Counted from the first letter of the stretch, positions 42,227-52,392 are shown. The stretch: DNA of 63,958 bases from Saprospiraceae bacterium (GCA_027488935.1 JAIYAP010000043.1:1-63958); one strand, 5' to 3'. Numbers and translations: made by a program. The notes: generated by a model not told the origin, from the sequence alone.

Positions 42227-43510
42227 ATGCCTACATTTTTTCGGATTTGCTGTTTTGTTTGCTGCGTCCATGTCCTCGCTGCACAAACACCCACCCCTGC
42301 GCCTGCACAAAATGGCCCCATCCTCATCATGGGCGCCATCGCACATTTGGGCAATGGAAACCTGATTCCCAACAGCGCCATCGCCTTCGAAAACGGCAAA
42401 ATTACCATGGTCGCGGATGCAACAACCATCCGTTACGACCGGACGAAATACGCGAAAATATATGATGCCACGGGCAAACACGTGTATCCTGGCTTCATCG
42501 CAACCAATACCTCGGTTGGGTTGATCGAAATTGATGCCGTGCGCGCAACCCAGGATAATGCCGAAAACGGCGTTTTTAATCCGAATGCCCGTGCCATTAT
42601 TGCTTACAATGCCGATTCCGAAATTCCGCCCACTTTGCGCACCAATGGTATCTTAATGGCTCAGACCTGTCCGGACGGTACCACCATCGCAGGTACTTCC
42701 GCGGTTGTTCAACTAGATGCCTGGAACTGGGAAGACGCTTTGATCAAGGAAGACGGGGTACACCTGAATTGGCCCGCACAACGTCGTTTTGGCGGTTTCG
42801 GCGGCGGCGGCACCCCCGGAATGTCGAAAAATGAAGGGTACGATAAAGAAGTGCAGGCCCTGAAACAGTTTTTTTCGGAAGCGCGCGACTACCTGCAAAA
42901 CGCCGCACCAACCACGATTAACCTAAAATTTGAAGCCTTACGCCCATTATTTGAGCAAAAAGCAAATTTATACCTGCATACCGATCAGGCCAAAACCATC
43001 GAAGAATCGGTGCTTTTTGCCGAACAATTTAAAGTAAAACCCGTCATTGCGGCGGGCGACGACGTCTGGAAGGTCGCAGGATTCCTTAAAGCCCATCAGG
43101 TACCCGTATTATTGCCGGTCGCGCAGCGCCTGCCTGCCAGCGATGATGAAGATATAGATCAACCCTATAAAACAGCGCGTCAATTATATGAAGCGGGCGT
43201 GCAATTTGCGTTCACCGATCGGGGAAGCTGGCGGCAACACAACCTTCCGTTTCAGGCCGGACAATCGGTAGGCGCCGGATTGCCGTATGAAATCGCCGTG
43301 CGGGCACTTACTTTAGATGCCGCAACCATATTAGGCATCGAAAAAACAACGGGATCGCTTGAAGCAGGAAAAGATGCCACCCTGTTTATCAGTGAAGGTG
43401 ATGCCTTGGATATGCGCACCTGCATCGTAACGGCAGCGTTTATTCAGGGCCGGCAAATTGATTTGGACAATCGACACAAGCGTTTAACGCGCAAATTTGG
43501 TCCTAAATAA
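42227..43510 (+). CDS. Exported amidohydrolase-like protein, probably catalytically altered
   Basis: A 427-residue protein with signal peptide (MPTFFRICCFVCCVHVLAAQ). It follows the amidohydrolase fold (H-V-Y-P-G-F-I-A-T-N-T-S-V-G-L-I-E-I; A-A-T-I-L-G-I-E-K-T-T-G-S-L-E-A-G-K-D-A). The usual P-G-x-I-D-x-H-x-H metal motif is replaced by P-G-F-I-A-T-N-T-S, so two metal ligands are absent. In related bacteria such proteins often sit beside a canonical amidohydrolase; no such partner is seen here. Probably periplasmic and perhaps non-enzymatic. Confidence 0.78.
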   Translation: MPTFFRICCFVCCVHVLAAQTPTPAPAQNGPILIMGAIAHLGNGNLIPNSAIAFENGKITMVADATTIRYDRTKYAKIYDATGKHVYPGFIATNTSVGLIEIDAVRATQDNAENGVFNPNARAIIAYNADSEIPPTLRTNGILMAQTCPDGTTIAGTSAVVQLDAWNWEDALIKEDGVHLNWPAQRRFGGFGGGGTPGMSKNEGYDKEVQALKQFFSEARDYLQNAAPTTINLKFEALRPLFEQKANLYLHTDQAKTIEESVLFAEQFKVKPVIAAGDDVWKVAGFLKAHQVPVLLPVAQRLPASDDEDIDQPYKTARQLYEAGVQFAFTDRGSWRQHNLPFQAGQSVGAGLPYEIAVRALTLDAATILGIEKTTGSLEAGKDATLFISEGDALDMRTCIVTAAFIQGRQIDLDNRHKRLTRKFGPK

Positions 43511-43514
43511 AAAA

Positions 43515-43576
43515 CACCACAGATTACCAGGATTGCACAAAATTAAAATCTGTGAAAATCCGCGTAATCCGTGGTG
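43515..43576. repeat. REP-like palindrome, copy 2
   Basis: CACCACAGATTAC at 43515-43527 pairs (12 of 13) with GTAATCCGTGGTG at 43564-43576. A further partial unit follows at 43588-43608. It is related to 33819-33890 and lies between two convergent genes, where it could also serve as a bidirectional terminator. Confidence 0.75.
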
Positions 43577-43618
43577 TCGTATTTTGGCACAGATTAAAAT
43601 CCGTGGTAAAAACCAAGC

Positions 43619-44437
43619 TTACAGGGTAATCGGATAAACCTGTCCGTTCACCGTAACGGTCGCCTGGTTGTCGCAATTACCGTTGCCATAATCAACCAAG
43701 TATTCCAATCCGTTGATGTCCAATACACCCGTGCCAGCGCTCACCCAGTAGCAATTGTTGGCTTTCACTAATGGGTTTTGGATGGTCCAGTCTACGGTTT
43801 CGCCATTGGTCAACACCGAATTGATGCTGCCGGTAACGTTATACACATCGTCACTCCAATCCCACCAGCTCGCATGGCCCGATACCTGGGTGTACGTTTG
43901 AACTGCATTGTACGAAAGGGTGTAGTTATTGGCGTCGGTCAATTTGATATTCTGCGCAACGATGGAGAAAATGCCAGCGTTTGGTGTGCTCAGGTTCTTA
44001 AAGGTGAATGAACCTTCCAATTTTACGCCGTTCTCTGTGTAATTGTCATAAACAATTGAAATCGTGGCGTTTGGCTCCCAAATTGCGCCAACCGTCAGGA
44101 TAAATTTGCCGGTTTTGAATTTGCCATCGCCATCGGTACAGCCTGCGCCAAAATCAACAGTAATCACTTTCGGGAAAACAAATGGATCCACAGGAAGCAC
44201 TGTTACCACGCCACAAGTATCCGTGCGGTCGTCGGCTTTCATCAAACCATCGGCTTTTTCTGCGCCGCGCATGGCAATGTTAAAGGAAGAAGTAATCAGT
44301 TGTTGGCTTTGAAGGGCCTGTTTGGCGGTGTTTACTTTTGCCTGGTCTTCTGCGCTGGTTTCTTTTTTACAAGCGGCGATAAAAATCAGGAGGAATGCAG
44401 TGGTCAAGATAAGACCGAAACGAATTTGCTTTTGCAT
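43619..44437 (-). CDS. Lipoprotein of unknown function
   Basis: A 272-residue protein with lipobox (F-I-A-A-C-K-K, Cys23). The mature part is beta-strand rich and Thr/Asn-rich with repeated N-Y-T, N-A-T and T-V-T elements. I do not recognise a family. It is flanked by a convergent amidohydrolase-like gene and preceded by a 248-bp stretch (44438-44685) in which I see no gene. Confidence 0.6.
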   Translation of the reverse strand: MQKQIRFGLILTTAFLLIFIAACKKETSAEDQAKVNTAKQALQSQQLITSSFNIAMRGAEKADGLMKADDRTDTCGVVTVLPVDPFVFPKVITVDFGAGCTDGDGKFKTGKFILTVGAIWEPNATISIVYDNYTENGVKLEGSFTFKNLSTPNAGIFSIVAQNIKLTDANNYTLSYNAVQTYTQVSGHASWWDWSDDVYNVTGSINSVLTNGETVDWTIQNPLVKANNCYWVSAGTGVLDINGLEYLVDYGNGNCDNQATVTVNGQVYPITL

Positions 44438-44685
44438 AGTGGATAAAAATGAATGGGTTAAAAAAAAGAAAATCGGTATTGCTTGATATCAAGTACAGTT
44501 GCATTGCATGTGAACCGTAAGCCACGTTGTGCAATTACAACCATAAGACGTTTGTGCAGAAAAACACCCTACCTGTTTTTGAAAAAAATAGTCAATAAAA
44601 ATAAAAATGGGGAAAAGGCATCCCAAAGTGACAGGGTCATAATAACGTTAGAATCGTTGCTCCAGGTACCTGTAATGTGGTATTA

Positions 44686-45333
44686 TTAAATGATGTCCTG
44701 TCCTAATACATCCATAAACTCACTGATAATCATCGCAGTAGCACCCCATACAATGGTGCCGTTTATATCATAATAAGGTACGTCTTTTAACGTGATGCCT
44801 TGAGGAAGGGGTAAGTCAATCACTTTTTTGGTCACAGCCTGCGCAAAAAGATGGATGGGTGGCGTGAGGATCGCCGCAACTTCCCCGATTTGTGGTTTAA
44901 AATCGGGCGCCCCTTGCAATACGCCCACAAATGGATGCACTAAAAAATTGCTTACAGGGATATATAAATCGGTCAATTGCCCTAAAATATGCACCGAACT
45001 GGCCGGAATACCAATTTCTTCTTCCGCTTCACGCAGGGCTACATTTTCCAGCGCTCCGTCACGTTCTTCATACCGGCCGCCTGGAAAACTCACCTGTCCG
45101 CTGTGCCGATCCCTCGGATTATGCGTCCGCTCAATCAATACCGTATGCCACACCGCGTCCTGTTGAAACAATAAATTCAGCACGCAAGCTACCTTTGCGT
45201 TATCCGGCGGAAGGGCATGCGCATTTTGTTCAGCCAATCGGCGAATGCCCGCCATTCGGTATTGTGCGGCCGTTCCGGGCAACGGCATGTCTAGCTGCGC
45301 CCGCAATGTTTTGATAAATGGATCGTTCAACAT
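44686..45333 (-). CDS. Nudix family CoA pyrophosphatase
   Basis: A 215-residue protein. The Nudix box is complete (G-G-R-Y-E-E-R-D-G-A-L-E-N-V-A-L-R-E-A-E-E-E-I-G) and is preceded by the S-G-Q-V-S-F-P motif specific to the CoA pyrophosphatase group. It hydrolyses the pyrophosphate bond of CoA or related molecules. The start is the ATG at 45331-45333; a TTG lies four codons upstream. Confidence 0.9.
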   Translation of the reverse strand: MLNDPFIKTLRAQLDMPLPGTAAQYRMAGIRRLAEQNAHALPPDNAKVACVLNLLFQQDAVWHTVLIERTHNPRDRHSGQVSFPGGRYEERDGALENVALREAEEEIGIPASSVHILGQLTDLYIPVSNFLVHPFVGVLQGAPDFKPQIGEVAAILTPPIHLFAQAVTKKVIDLPLPQGITLKDVPYYDINGTIVWGATAMIISEFMDVLGQDII

Positions 45334-45369
45334 GGTGTGTGCCAACTAACGCTAGAAATACTTTTTTTC

Positions 45370-45407
45370 TTGTGTGGATATAACACAAACCGTTCTATTT
45401 ATGTTTG
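45370..45407 (+). promoter_or_regulatory. Putative thrA promoter with inverted repeat
   Basis: TTGTGT (45370-45375) and ACACAA (45383-45388) form a 6-bp inverted repeat with a 7-bp spacer. A -7 element TATGTTTG lies at 45400-45407, 52 bp before the ATG of the kinase-dehydrogenase gene. Confidence 0.45.
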
Positions 45408-45459
45408 TATTTTATTTAACCCTTGTTTAAGGTTTTGTTCATCTTCATTTTTTCTTTTT

Positions 45460-47907
45460 ATGAAATTACTTAAATTCGGTGGTAGTTCGGTGGGTACACC
45501 GGTGGCGATAAAAGGGGTGCTGGATATTTTAATTAATTATCAACAGCGGGGCGATCGATTTGCGGTGGTATTTTCTGCTTTTTCAAAGGTAACGGATGCA
45601 CTGATCGATATGGCCCAAAAGGCCGGACAAGGGGATGCCGCATATCGAACGCAGCTGGAAGCCGTGTACTTGCGCCATCAGCAGGCCGTGGAGGCGTTAT
45701 TGCAACCGGAAAATCGCCCCGAACTGCACACTTTGTTGGATGCCAATTTTGAAGCATTGGGCGATGTTTTGCACGGCATTTATCTGCTGCGGGAAGTTTC
45801 GGCGCGCTCGCTGGATTTTGTGGTCAGTTTTGGCGAACGCAACTCCAGCCTGATCATCGCGCATGCCATGCGTGCAGCAGGGCTCGATGCCGAATTTTTG
45901 GACGCGCGCACGATTATTCGCACGGATGCCCAGTTTGGCAATGCAAAAGTGGATTTTGAAACGACCAATACCTTGATACAGCAGTGGTTTTCGGCACATA
46001 CCAGCATCCAGGCGGTAACCGGCTTCATCGGCAGTACCAGTGACGGCATTACCACGACCTTGGGCCGGGGCGGTTCTGATTATACGGCCTCCATTTTAGG
46101 TGCGGCACTCGATGCAAGTTGCATAGAAATATGGACCGATGTAAACGGCGTGCTTACTGCCGATCCGCGCTTGGTGAAAAAAGCATTCACCATACCGTCG
46201 ATGACCTACCAGGAAGCAATGGAAATGAGTCATTTCGGGGCAAAAGTGATTTATCCACCCACCATTTTGCCTGCATTAGCCAAGGAAATACCGTTGTTAA
46301 TCAAAAATACCTTCAATCCTGGCTTTGCGGGCACGCGCATTACCCGCGAGGCAGACCCCAGCGATTTTCCGGTAAAAGGGATTTCCAGCATCAACCAGGT
46401 TTGTTTGCTCACCTTGCAAGGCAGTGGTTTGTTTGGGGTACCTGGTGTAGCGGGACGTTTGTTCGGGGCATTGGCACAAGCAGGCATCAATGTAGTCATC
46501 ATCACCCAAGGATCCAGCGAATCGAGCATTACGTTTGCGGTCGCGCCCGGCCAGGCACAACGCGCGCAAGCGGTGGTGGAGACTGCCTTTGTATATGATT
46601 TACAACGCGGATTGATTGAGCCGCTGCGCGTTGAAAACAACCTTTCCGTGTTGGCGGTGGTTGGCGAAAACATGCGCTATCGACCGGGTGTTGCCGGTCA
46701 ATTGTTCCAGGCGCTGGGGCACAACGGCGTTAATATTGTAGCCATTGCGCAAGGCTCCAGTGAATTAAATGTGTCAGTAGTGCTCAATGCCGCCGATGAA
46801 ACCAAGGCCCTGAACGCCATTCATGAAGCATTCTTCTTGTCGGATACCAAAACCTTAAACCTATATATGGTTGGTGTAGGCCTGATCGGGAGCACCTTGT
46901 TGCGTCAAATCAATCAAAATGCTGCGTATTTGCGTGAAAATCGCCATATCGAAATCCGGGTTATTGGGCTGGCCAACAGCCGTAAAATGTACTTTTCGGA
47001 AACCGGCATTCCATTCGAGCACTTTAAAGAAAACCTGGACGACAGCGCAACGCCCTTTTCGATGCCACAATTTGTAGGCAAAATGAAAGCCCTGAACCTG
47101 AGCAATGCCGTATTTGTGGACTGCACGGCTTCTGAGCAAATTTCAGACTTTTACGAACAAATTCTGGGTGCCAACATATCCATTTCAACCCCCAATAAAA
47201 TTGCAGCATCTTCTCCATTTGCACGTTATAAAGGCCTAAAGCAAATTTCCGACAGCCGCAGTGCCTACTGGCGCTATGAAACCAATGTGGGCGCTGGTTT
47301 GCCCATTATCAGCACGCTCAACGACCTGATTCAGTCCGGCGACCGCATTAAAAAAATTGAAGGGGTGCTGTCTGGCACCTTATCCTACATTTTTAACAAT
47401 TTTAATACCAGCATCAAATTTTCGGAGGTCGTAAAAAAGGCAAAAGCCCTCGGGCTCACCGAGCCCGACCCGCGCGATGACCTCTCGGGATCGGATGTGC
47501 GCAGAAAACTGCTCATTCTCTCCCGGGAATCGGGTTTGGCCCTTGAGTCGGCCGATATCGAACTGGAGAGTTTATTGCCCGATGCCTGTGTAAATGCGCC
47601 TTCCGTGCCAGCCTTTATGGAAGCCCTGGAACGACACAACCCCTATTACGAGAATTTAAGCCGAAAAGCCGAAGCAAAAGGCAAAGTGTTGCGTTATGTC
47701 GCCAAACTCGAACATGATCGGGCCACGGTGGTACTCGAAGCATTTGGCCAGGATCATCCATTTTATTTTTTGTCGGGCAGCGACAACATGGTCGTATTCA
47801 CCACCGAACGTTACCACGAGCGGCCCTTGGTCGTACGCGGGCCGGGCGCAGGCGCGGAAGTGACCGCAGCCGGCGTATTTGCAGAATTAATCAAAATGAT
47901 CGGTTGA
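45460..47907 (+). CDS. thrA: Bifunctional aspartate kinase / homoserine dehydrogenase
   Basis: An 815-residue bifunctional enzyme. The kinase half starts K-F-G-G-S-S-V-G and contains G-R-G-G-S-D-Y-T-A-S; two ACT-type regulatory segments lie in the middle; the dehydrogenase half starts near residue 467 with M-V-G-V-G-L-I-G-S-T-L and contains the T-P-N-K-I-A-A and G-T-L-S-Y-I-F-N-N-F motifs. It makes the first and third steps from aspartate to threonine and methionine. The ATG at 45460 is chosen because the N-terminal K-L-L-K-F-G-G-S motif begins there. No thrB or thrC follows. Confidence 0.95.
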   Translation: MKLLKFGGSSVGTPVAIKGVLDILINYQQRGDRFAVVFSAFSKVTDALIDMAQKAGQGDAAYRTQLEAVYLRHQQAVEALLQPENRPELHTLLDANFEALGDVLHGIYLLREVSARSLDFVVSFGERNSSLIIAHAMRAAGLDAEFLDARTIIRTDAQFGNAKVDFETTNTLIQQWFSAHTSIQAVTGFIGSTSDGITTTLGRGGSDYTASILGAALDASCIEIWTDVNGVLTADPRLVKKAFTIPSMTYQEAMEMSHFGAKVIYPPTILPALAKEIPLLIKNTFNPGFAGTRITREADPSDFPVKGISSINQVCLLTLQGSGLFGVPGVAGRLFGALAQAGINVVIITQGSSESSITFAVAPGQAQRAQAVVETAFVYDLQRGLIEPLRVENNLSVLAVVGENMRYRPGVAGQLFQALGHNGVNIVAIAQGSSELNVSVVLNAADETKALNAIHEAFFLSDTKTLNLYMVGVGLIGSTLLRQINQNAAYLRENRHIEIRVIGLANSRKMYFSETGIPFEHFKENLDDSATPFSMPQFVGKMKALNLSNAVFVDCTASEQISDFYEQILGANISISTPNKIAASSPFARYKGLKQISDSRSAYWRYETNVGAGLPIISTLNDLIQSGDRIKKIEGVLSGTLSYIFNNFNTSIKFSEVVKKAKALGLTEPDPRDDLSGSDVRRKLLILSRESGLALESADIELESLLPDACVNAPSVPAFMEALERHNPYYENLSRKAEAKGKVLRYVAKLEHDRATVVLEAFGQDHPFYFLSGSDNMVVFTTERYHERPLVVRGPGAGAEVTAAGVFAELIKMIG

Positions 47908-48080
47908 TGGTGATAAAGCAACGAAGCGCTCGGTTTGCGCGGCAACGGCATATTCCGGGCATTAAAAGGTATTATTGGGCAAAACAAATCAAAGTCAAAT
48001 TTTTTATTTGCCCCGATTGTTAGGAGATCTATTATTTATTTGTGAATTTTGTGATAAATTTAAAACAAACTTTCACAATT

Positions 48081-50117
48081 ATGCAAAAAAACTACCTGCT
48101 TTCGCTTGTTGCCCTATTGATGTCTACTGGAGTTGCTTTCAGTCAGGCTACTTTTTCTGACGATTTTGAGTCTTACACGGTAGGACAAACTATTGGTGTT
48201 ACCTCTCCGGTATGGGCTACCTGGACTGGTAATGTTGCTGGTGAAGATGCACCTGTGTCGAATGAAAAGGCGCGCAGTGGTACTAAATCCGCTAAGTTTC
48301 TTGCCGCTTCTGCGGCTGGTGGACCCGCTGACGTGATATTGCCATTTGGCGGTTCTTACGATACCGGCGATTTCACCCTCGAAATGTGGATGTATGTAGT
48401 AACCGGCAATGGTGCATATTTCAATGTACAGGGTAATACCGTTGCTGGCCAAAAATATTCGGCTGATTTGTTTTTTGACAAAAATGGAAAATTGAATGTC
48501 AATGCAAATGGAAACGCGGTGCCCGTTATTATTGACGCCGCTTTCCCGGTGGGCAGCTGGTTCAAAATCAACCTCGTGAGCGATTTGAGCTCCAATAAAT
48601 GGAAAATCCTGATAGACGATGTGGTGGTAGGCGCTTTTGCCAATCCTTCCAACAAAATTGCTTCTATCGACTTGTATGCGTACGGCCCAACCGGCTCGCT
48701 TGGTTTCTATTACGTGGATGACGTATCTTTCACATACACTCCATTGGTTAAAAAACCAACCGATGCTGTAATGTATGGCCTGGATTCGCGGACCGTTGGC
48801 CTGACCGGCGATCAATTGCCGATCAAAGCGACCGTACGTAATATTGGTACCAACGCCATCACTTCTTTTGATGTTGAACTTGACAACGGGACATCTGTTG
48901 AAACCGTAAATGTAGCGGGTCAAAACATCGCTTCTTTGGGCGTTTATACCGCTACTTTGCCAAATCCTTACACCTTGGTAGACGGTCCACAAGACCTGAA
49001 AGTAACCATCAAAAACGTAAACGGCGGCATTGATGACAATCAGACCAACAATGACGGAACAACCACCCTGCGCGGGTACACACCAGCACCTGGCAAACAT
49101 GTGGTGGTAGAAGAAGCAACCGGTACCTGGTGCCAGTGGTGCGTGCGCGGTATCGTGTACATGGAACTGATGCGCGAACGCTACCCCGATCATTTTGTAG
49201 GCATCGGCGTACACAATGCCGATCCAATGGCCATTCCTGAATACGATGGCGGATTGACCGCTACCCCTGGTTTCACAGGCTTCCCATCTTTGTTGCTGCA
49301 AAGAAAAGAACTGATGGATCCATCTGAAATGGAGCGCCCTTTCCTGGAAGAAGTGATCCTTCCTGCACCTGCGACCCTTGTAAATGGCGCAAACTATGAC
49401 GCTGCAACTGGCGTTTTGGAAATCAGCGTTACAGCCAACTTTACCCAAAACGTAAGCGGTGTTTACCGTTTGAATGCGGTAATCCTGGAAGATGATGTAA
49501 CCGGTACTACCTCTGCCTGGGGACAGAAAAACGCCTATGCAGGTGGTGCAAACGGTGTAATGGGTGGTTTTGAAACCAAACCCGCTACCGTTCCAGCAAG
49601 CCAAATGGTGTACAATGATGTTGCACGCGCAATCCTCGGCGGTTTCTTCGGCCTTGATAACAGCGTTCCAGGATCTGTAGATGCGGGAACCAGCGTAACG
49701 GCTAATTTCTCCTTTACCCTGTCGACCGATAACGATTTTGATAAATTGCACATTGCGGGTATCCTGACTGGTCCGGATGGCGAAATCATAAATGCGACCC
49801 TGGCTACTGCCGATGAAGCCGTTACCAATGGCTTTACTTCTGCCGTGAAAGATGTGTTGGCCAACAACAAAGTGACCATCGCACCAAACCCTGCTGCTGG
49901 AACAGCTTATGTGAACCTTTCTTTGACCAAAGTTGCTGATACCAGCGTGCGTATCTTCAATACGCTCGGCCAGGAAGTGATGACCCTGCACTATGGTAAC
50001 CTTGCCGGTGACCAGGTGTTGCCTATTTCAGTAGAACGTTTGACCAGCGGTGTTTATACCGTTCAAGTATTGGCTGGTGGACAAACGATCAGCGAAAAAT
50101 TGATCGTTCGCAACTAA
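48081..50117 (+). CDS. T9SS-exported Omp28-related protein with thioredoxin-like CxxC
   Basis: A 678-residue exported protein (signal peptide MQKNYLLSLVALLMSTGVAFSQ). A lectin-like N-terminal domain (F-S-D-D-F-E-S-Y-T-V-G) is followed by a C-A-R-D-B-like region (residues about 235-330), then an Omp28-type thioredoxin fold with W-C-Q-W-C at about 350. The tail is a type A sorting domain (I-A-P-N-P-A-A-G-T-A-Y-V; S-G-V-Y-T-V-Q-V; final K-L-I-V-R-N). It therefore crosses the outer membrane by T9SS. A redox or adhesion role is inferred. Confidence 0.87.
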   Translation: MQKNYLLSLVALLMSTGVAFSQATFSDDFESYTVGQTIGVTSPVWATWTGNVAGEDAPVSNEKARSGTKSAKFLAASAAGGPADVILPFGGSYDTGDFTLEMWMYVVTGNGAYFNVQGNTVAGQKYSADLFFDKNGKLNVNANGNAVPVIIDAAFPVGSWFKINLVSDLSSNKWKILIDDVVVGAFANPSNKIASIDLYAYGPTGSLGFYYVDDVSFTYTPLVKKPTDAVMYGLDSRTVGLTGDQLPIKATVRNIGTNAITSFDVELDNGTSVETVNVAGQNIASLGVYTATLPNPYTLVDGPQDLKVTIKNVNGGIDDNQTNNDGTTTLRGYTPAPGKHVVVEEATGTWCQWCVRGIVYMELMRERYPDHFVGIGVHNADPMAIPEYDGGLTATPGFTGFPSLLLQRKELMDPSEMERPFLEEVILPAPATLVNGANYDAATGVLEISVTANFTQNVSGVYRLNAVILEDDVTGTTSAWGQKNAYAGGANGVMGGFETKPATVPASQMVYNDVARAILGGFFGLDNSVPGSVDAGTSVTANFSFTLSTDNDFDKLHIAGILTGPDGEIINATLATADEAVTNGFTSAVKDVLANNKVTIAPNPAAGTAYVNLSLTKVADTSVRIFNTLGQEVMTLHYGNLAGDQVLPISVERLTSGVYTVQVLAGGQTISEKLIVRN

Positions 50118-50200
50118 AGTAGCCGATTCGAAATTTTAAGCAAAAGGCCGCTTTTTTGATAAAAAGCCCACCCAAACTTAAAAACTTTCGAATTTATATA

Positions 50201-50243
50201 AAAAAGAAACCGCCGGATCGACATGATGTCAGTCCGGCGGTTC
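50201..50243 (-). terminator. Terminator downstream of metK
   Basis: On the minus strand a GC-rich hairpin (stem GAACCGCCGGA / TCCGGCGGTTTC with an inner GACAT/ATGTC stem) is followed by a T-rich tail. It lies between the converging metK and T9SS genes. Confidence 0.78.
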
Positions 50244-50293
50244 TATTATATGGCGATTGAACAGATCATCAAAGACCTGCTGAATGCTTTGTT

Positions 50294-51514
50294 TTACAGG
50301 CCAAAAGCCTTTTTGATATCGTCTACGGCATCCAATTTCTCCCAGGTAAAGGTTTCAATGGTTTTGCCATTTACGATTTTGGTGCCTGGTGTCCGACCAA
50401 AGTGCCCGTAAGCAGCGGTTTCAGAGAAAATCGGGTTTTTCAAACCATAGCGGCGTACGATACCTGCCGGGCGCAAGTCGAAAATTTCCATCAATTTATT
50501 TGCGATCTCTCCGTCATGCAAACCTTTGATTTTGCAAGTGCCGTACGTGTTTACGTACAAGCCAACTGGTTTTGCCACGCCAATCGCATAGGCAACCTGC
50601 ACCAGAATTTGGCTGCACAAACCAGCCGCTACCACATTTTTCGCAATGTGACGGGTTGCATAAGCCGCCGAACGGTCCACTTTAGAAGGATCTTTTCCGC
50701 TGAATGCACCACCACCGTGGGCACCTTTACCCCCGTAAGTATCTACGATGATTTTACGACCCGTCAAACCCGTGTCGCCGTGTGGACCACCAATAACAAA
50801 TTTGCCGGTTGGGTTGATAAAGTATTGAATATCATCGGTGAATAACTTTTGCACCCGTTTTGGTACCAATTTTTTCACCCGTGGGATCAAATATTTTTTC
50901 AAATCAGCTGCAATGCGCTCCTGCGTGATGTCTTCATCGTGCTGGGTGCTGATTACAATCGTATCAATCTTGGTAGGAACGTGTTTGTCGGTATATTCAA
51001 TCGTAACCTGGCTTTTTGCATCCGGGCGCAAGTATTTGATTTGTTTGTTTTCGCGGCGCATAACGGCCAGTTCTTGCAACAACAAGTGCGCAAGATCAAG
51101 TGCCAAAGGCATATAATTGTCGGTTTCGTTGGTCGCATAGCCAAACATCATGCCCTGGTCACCAGCGCCTTGTTCGTCTTCCGATTTACCAACATCCACA
51201 CCCTGTGCAATATCAGCCGATTGTTCATGAATCGCACTCAGAATACCACAAGATGCCGCATCAAAGCGGTACTCGGCTTTGGTATAACCGATCCGTTCAA
51301 TGGTAGCGCGTGCCGCTTCCTGAATGTCAACATAAGCCGAAGAACGTACTTCGCCAGCTACTACCACCAAACCGGTCGTTACCAGTGTTTCACAGGCAAC
51401 TTTCGAATTGGGGTCTTGGGTCAAAAATGCGTCGAGAATTGCATCGCTGATTTGGTCCGCTACTTTATCGGGATGTCCTTCGGATACGGATTCGGAAGTG
51501 AAAAGATAAGCCAT
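50294..51514 (-). CDS. metK: S-adenosylmethionine synthase
   Basis: A 406-residue enzyme with the MetK signatures: [13 protein letters not shown] near the N-terminus, [12 protein letters not shown], and [13 protein letters not shown] and [14 protein letters not shown]. It makes SAM from methionine and ATP, which the radical SAM and methyltransferase enzymes of this window need. Full length; the start is ATG at 51512-51514. A 130-bp leader separates it from its -7 element. Confidence 0.96.
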   Translation of the reverse strand: MAYLFTSESVSEGHPDKVADQISDAILDAFLTQDPNSKVACETLVTTGLVVVAGEVRSSAYVDIQEAARATIERIGYTKAEYRFDAASCGILSAIHEQSADIAQGVDVGKSEDEQGAGDQGMMFGYATNETDNYMPLALDLAHLLLQELAVMRRENKQIKYLRPDAKSQVTIEYTDKHVPTKIDTIVISTQHDEDITQERIAADLKKYLIPRVKKLVPKRVQKLFTDDIQYFINPTGKFVIGGPHGDTGLTGRKIIVDTYGGKGAHGGGAFSGKDPSKVDRSAAYATRHIAKNVVAAGLCSQILVQVAYAIGVAKPVGLYVNTYGTCKIKGLHDGEIANKLMEIFDLRPAGIVRRYGLKNPIFSETAAYGHFGRTPGTKIVNGKTIETFTWEKLDAVDDIKKAFGL

Positions 51515-51646
51515 TCTACAATTTTACGTTAAGATGAATGTGAATTTTGGATTGGGAAACATGCCCGATACGCCAGCTTTTCGGTTTGCAAGCAAAAAAG
51601 ATTTTTATAAAACCTTTCTAGGCAACACAAAGGGGTAAAAGCGGCG

Positions 51647-51654
51647 CAAAGGTA
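51647..51654 (-). promoter_or_regulatory. metK -7 element
   Basis: TACCTTTG on the minus strand matches TAnnTTTG. The leader to the metK ATG is about 130 bp; I do not recognise a riboswitch in it. Confidence 0.5.
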
Positions 51655-51741
51655 GACTTTCCCATAATGAAAAAGAAAGACTTGATGGATTTATGGCGAT
51701 TTTAAGACGAATCATACCGCAAAACCTCCGATCTTTGGGGT

Positions 51742-52392
51742 ATGAAATCACGCACCGATATCGCCGCTTTGCGCAAAAACTATGCGCTCCATGCCTTAAA
51801 CGAGGCCGATGTAAACCCCGACCCCATTCAGCAATTTGCTACCTGGTTTCAAGAAGCCCTGGATGCGCAAGTTACCGAACCCAATGCCATGACCCTCGCC
51901 ACCGCAAATGCTACCGGCCGACCTGTTGCGCGTACTGTTTTGCTAAAAGACTTTGATAATGAAGGGTTTGTATTTTATACCAACTATGAAAGTCGCAAAG
52001 CAACAGACCTAAAAGTAAACCCGCAAGCCTGTTTGTTGTTTACCTGGCTTGACCTTGAACGTCAGGTTTGCATTGAAGGAACGGTACAAAAAGTAGCGGA
52101 AGCAGAGTCGCTGGCCTACTTTCAAAGCCGCCCCAAAGGCAGCCAGATTGGTGCCTGGGCCAGTCCACAAAGTCGGGTTATTCCAAGCCGCGAAATCCTC
52201 GAAAAAAATATGGAACAACTTACGGCGCAATATGCCGAAACTGCTGTTTTGCCTCGTCCAGAACATTGGGGCGGGTATCGCGTGCATCCCCAACGCATCG
52301 AATTCTGGCAAGGACGCTCCAGCCGCCTGCATGATCGCATCGTGTACACCCGCGAAGGCCAAGCCTGGAAAATTGAACGGTTGGCACCTTAG
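51742..52392 (+). CDS. pdxH: Pyridoxamine 5'-phosphate oxidase
   Basis: A 216-residue FMN enzyme. Motifs are R-T-V-L-L-K-D-F-D (FMN-binding), [26 protein letters not shown] and the C-terminal [12 protein letters not shown]. It oxidises pyridoxamine or pyridoxine phosphate to PLP, the cofactor of IscS. A -7-like GATCTTTG ends four bp before its ATG, similar to the tetR and higBA promoters. Confidence 0.94.
   Translation: MKSRTDIAALRKNYALHALNEADVNPDPIQQFATWFQEALDAQVTEPNAMTLATANATGRPVARTVLLKDFDNEGFVFYTNYESRKATDLKVNPQACLLFTWLDLERQVCIEGTVQKVAEAESLAYFQSRPKGSQIGAWASPQSRVIPSREILEKNMEQLTAQYAETAVLPRPEHWGGYRVHPQRIEFWQGRSSRLHDRIVYTREGQAWKIERLAP

Noticed and set aside
48114-49991. Long antisense open frame of 625 codons opposite the Omp28-related gene
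   Set aside because: It lies wholly within a well-supported T9SS gene with signal peptide and sorting domain, and its translation has no recognisable domain.
51515-51654. SAM-I or SAM-II riboswitch in the metK leader
   Set aside because: I could not find the conserved core sequences of either class; only the leader length supports one.
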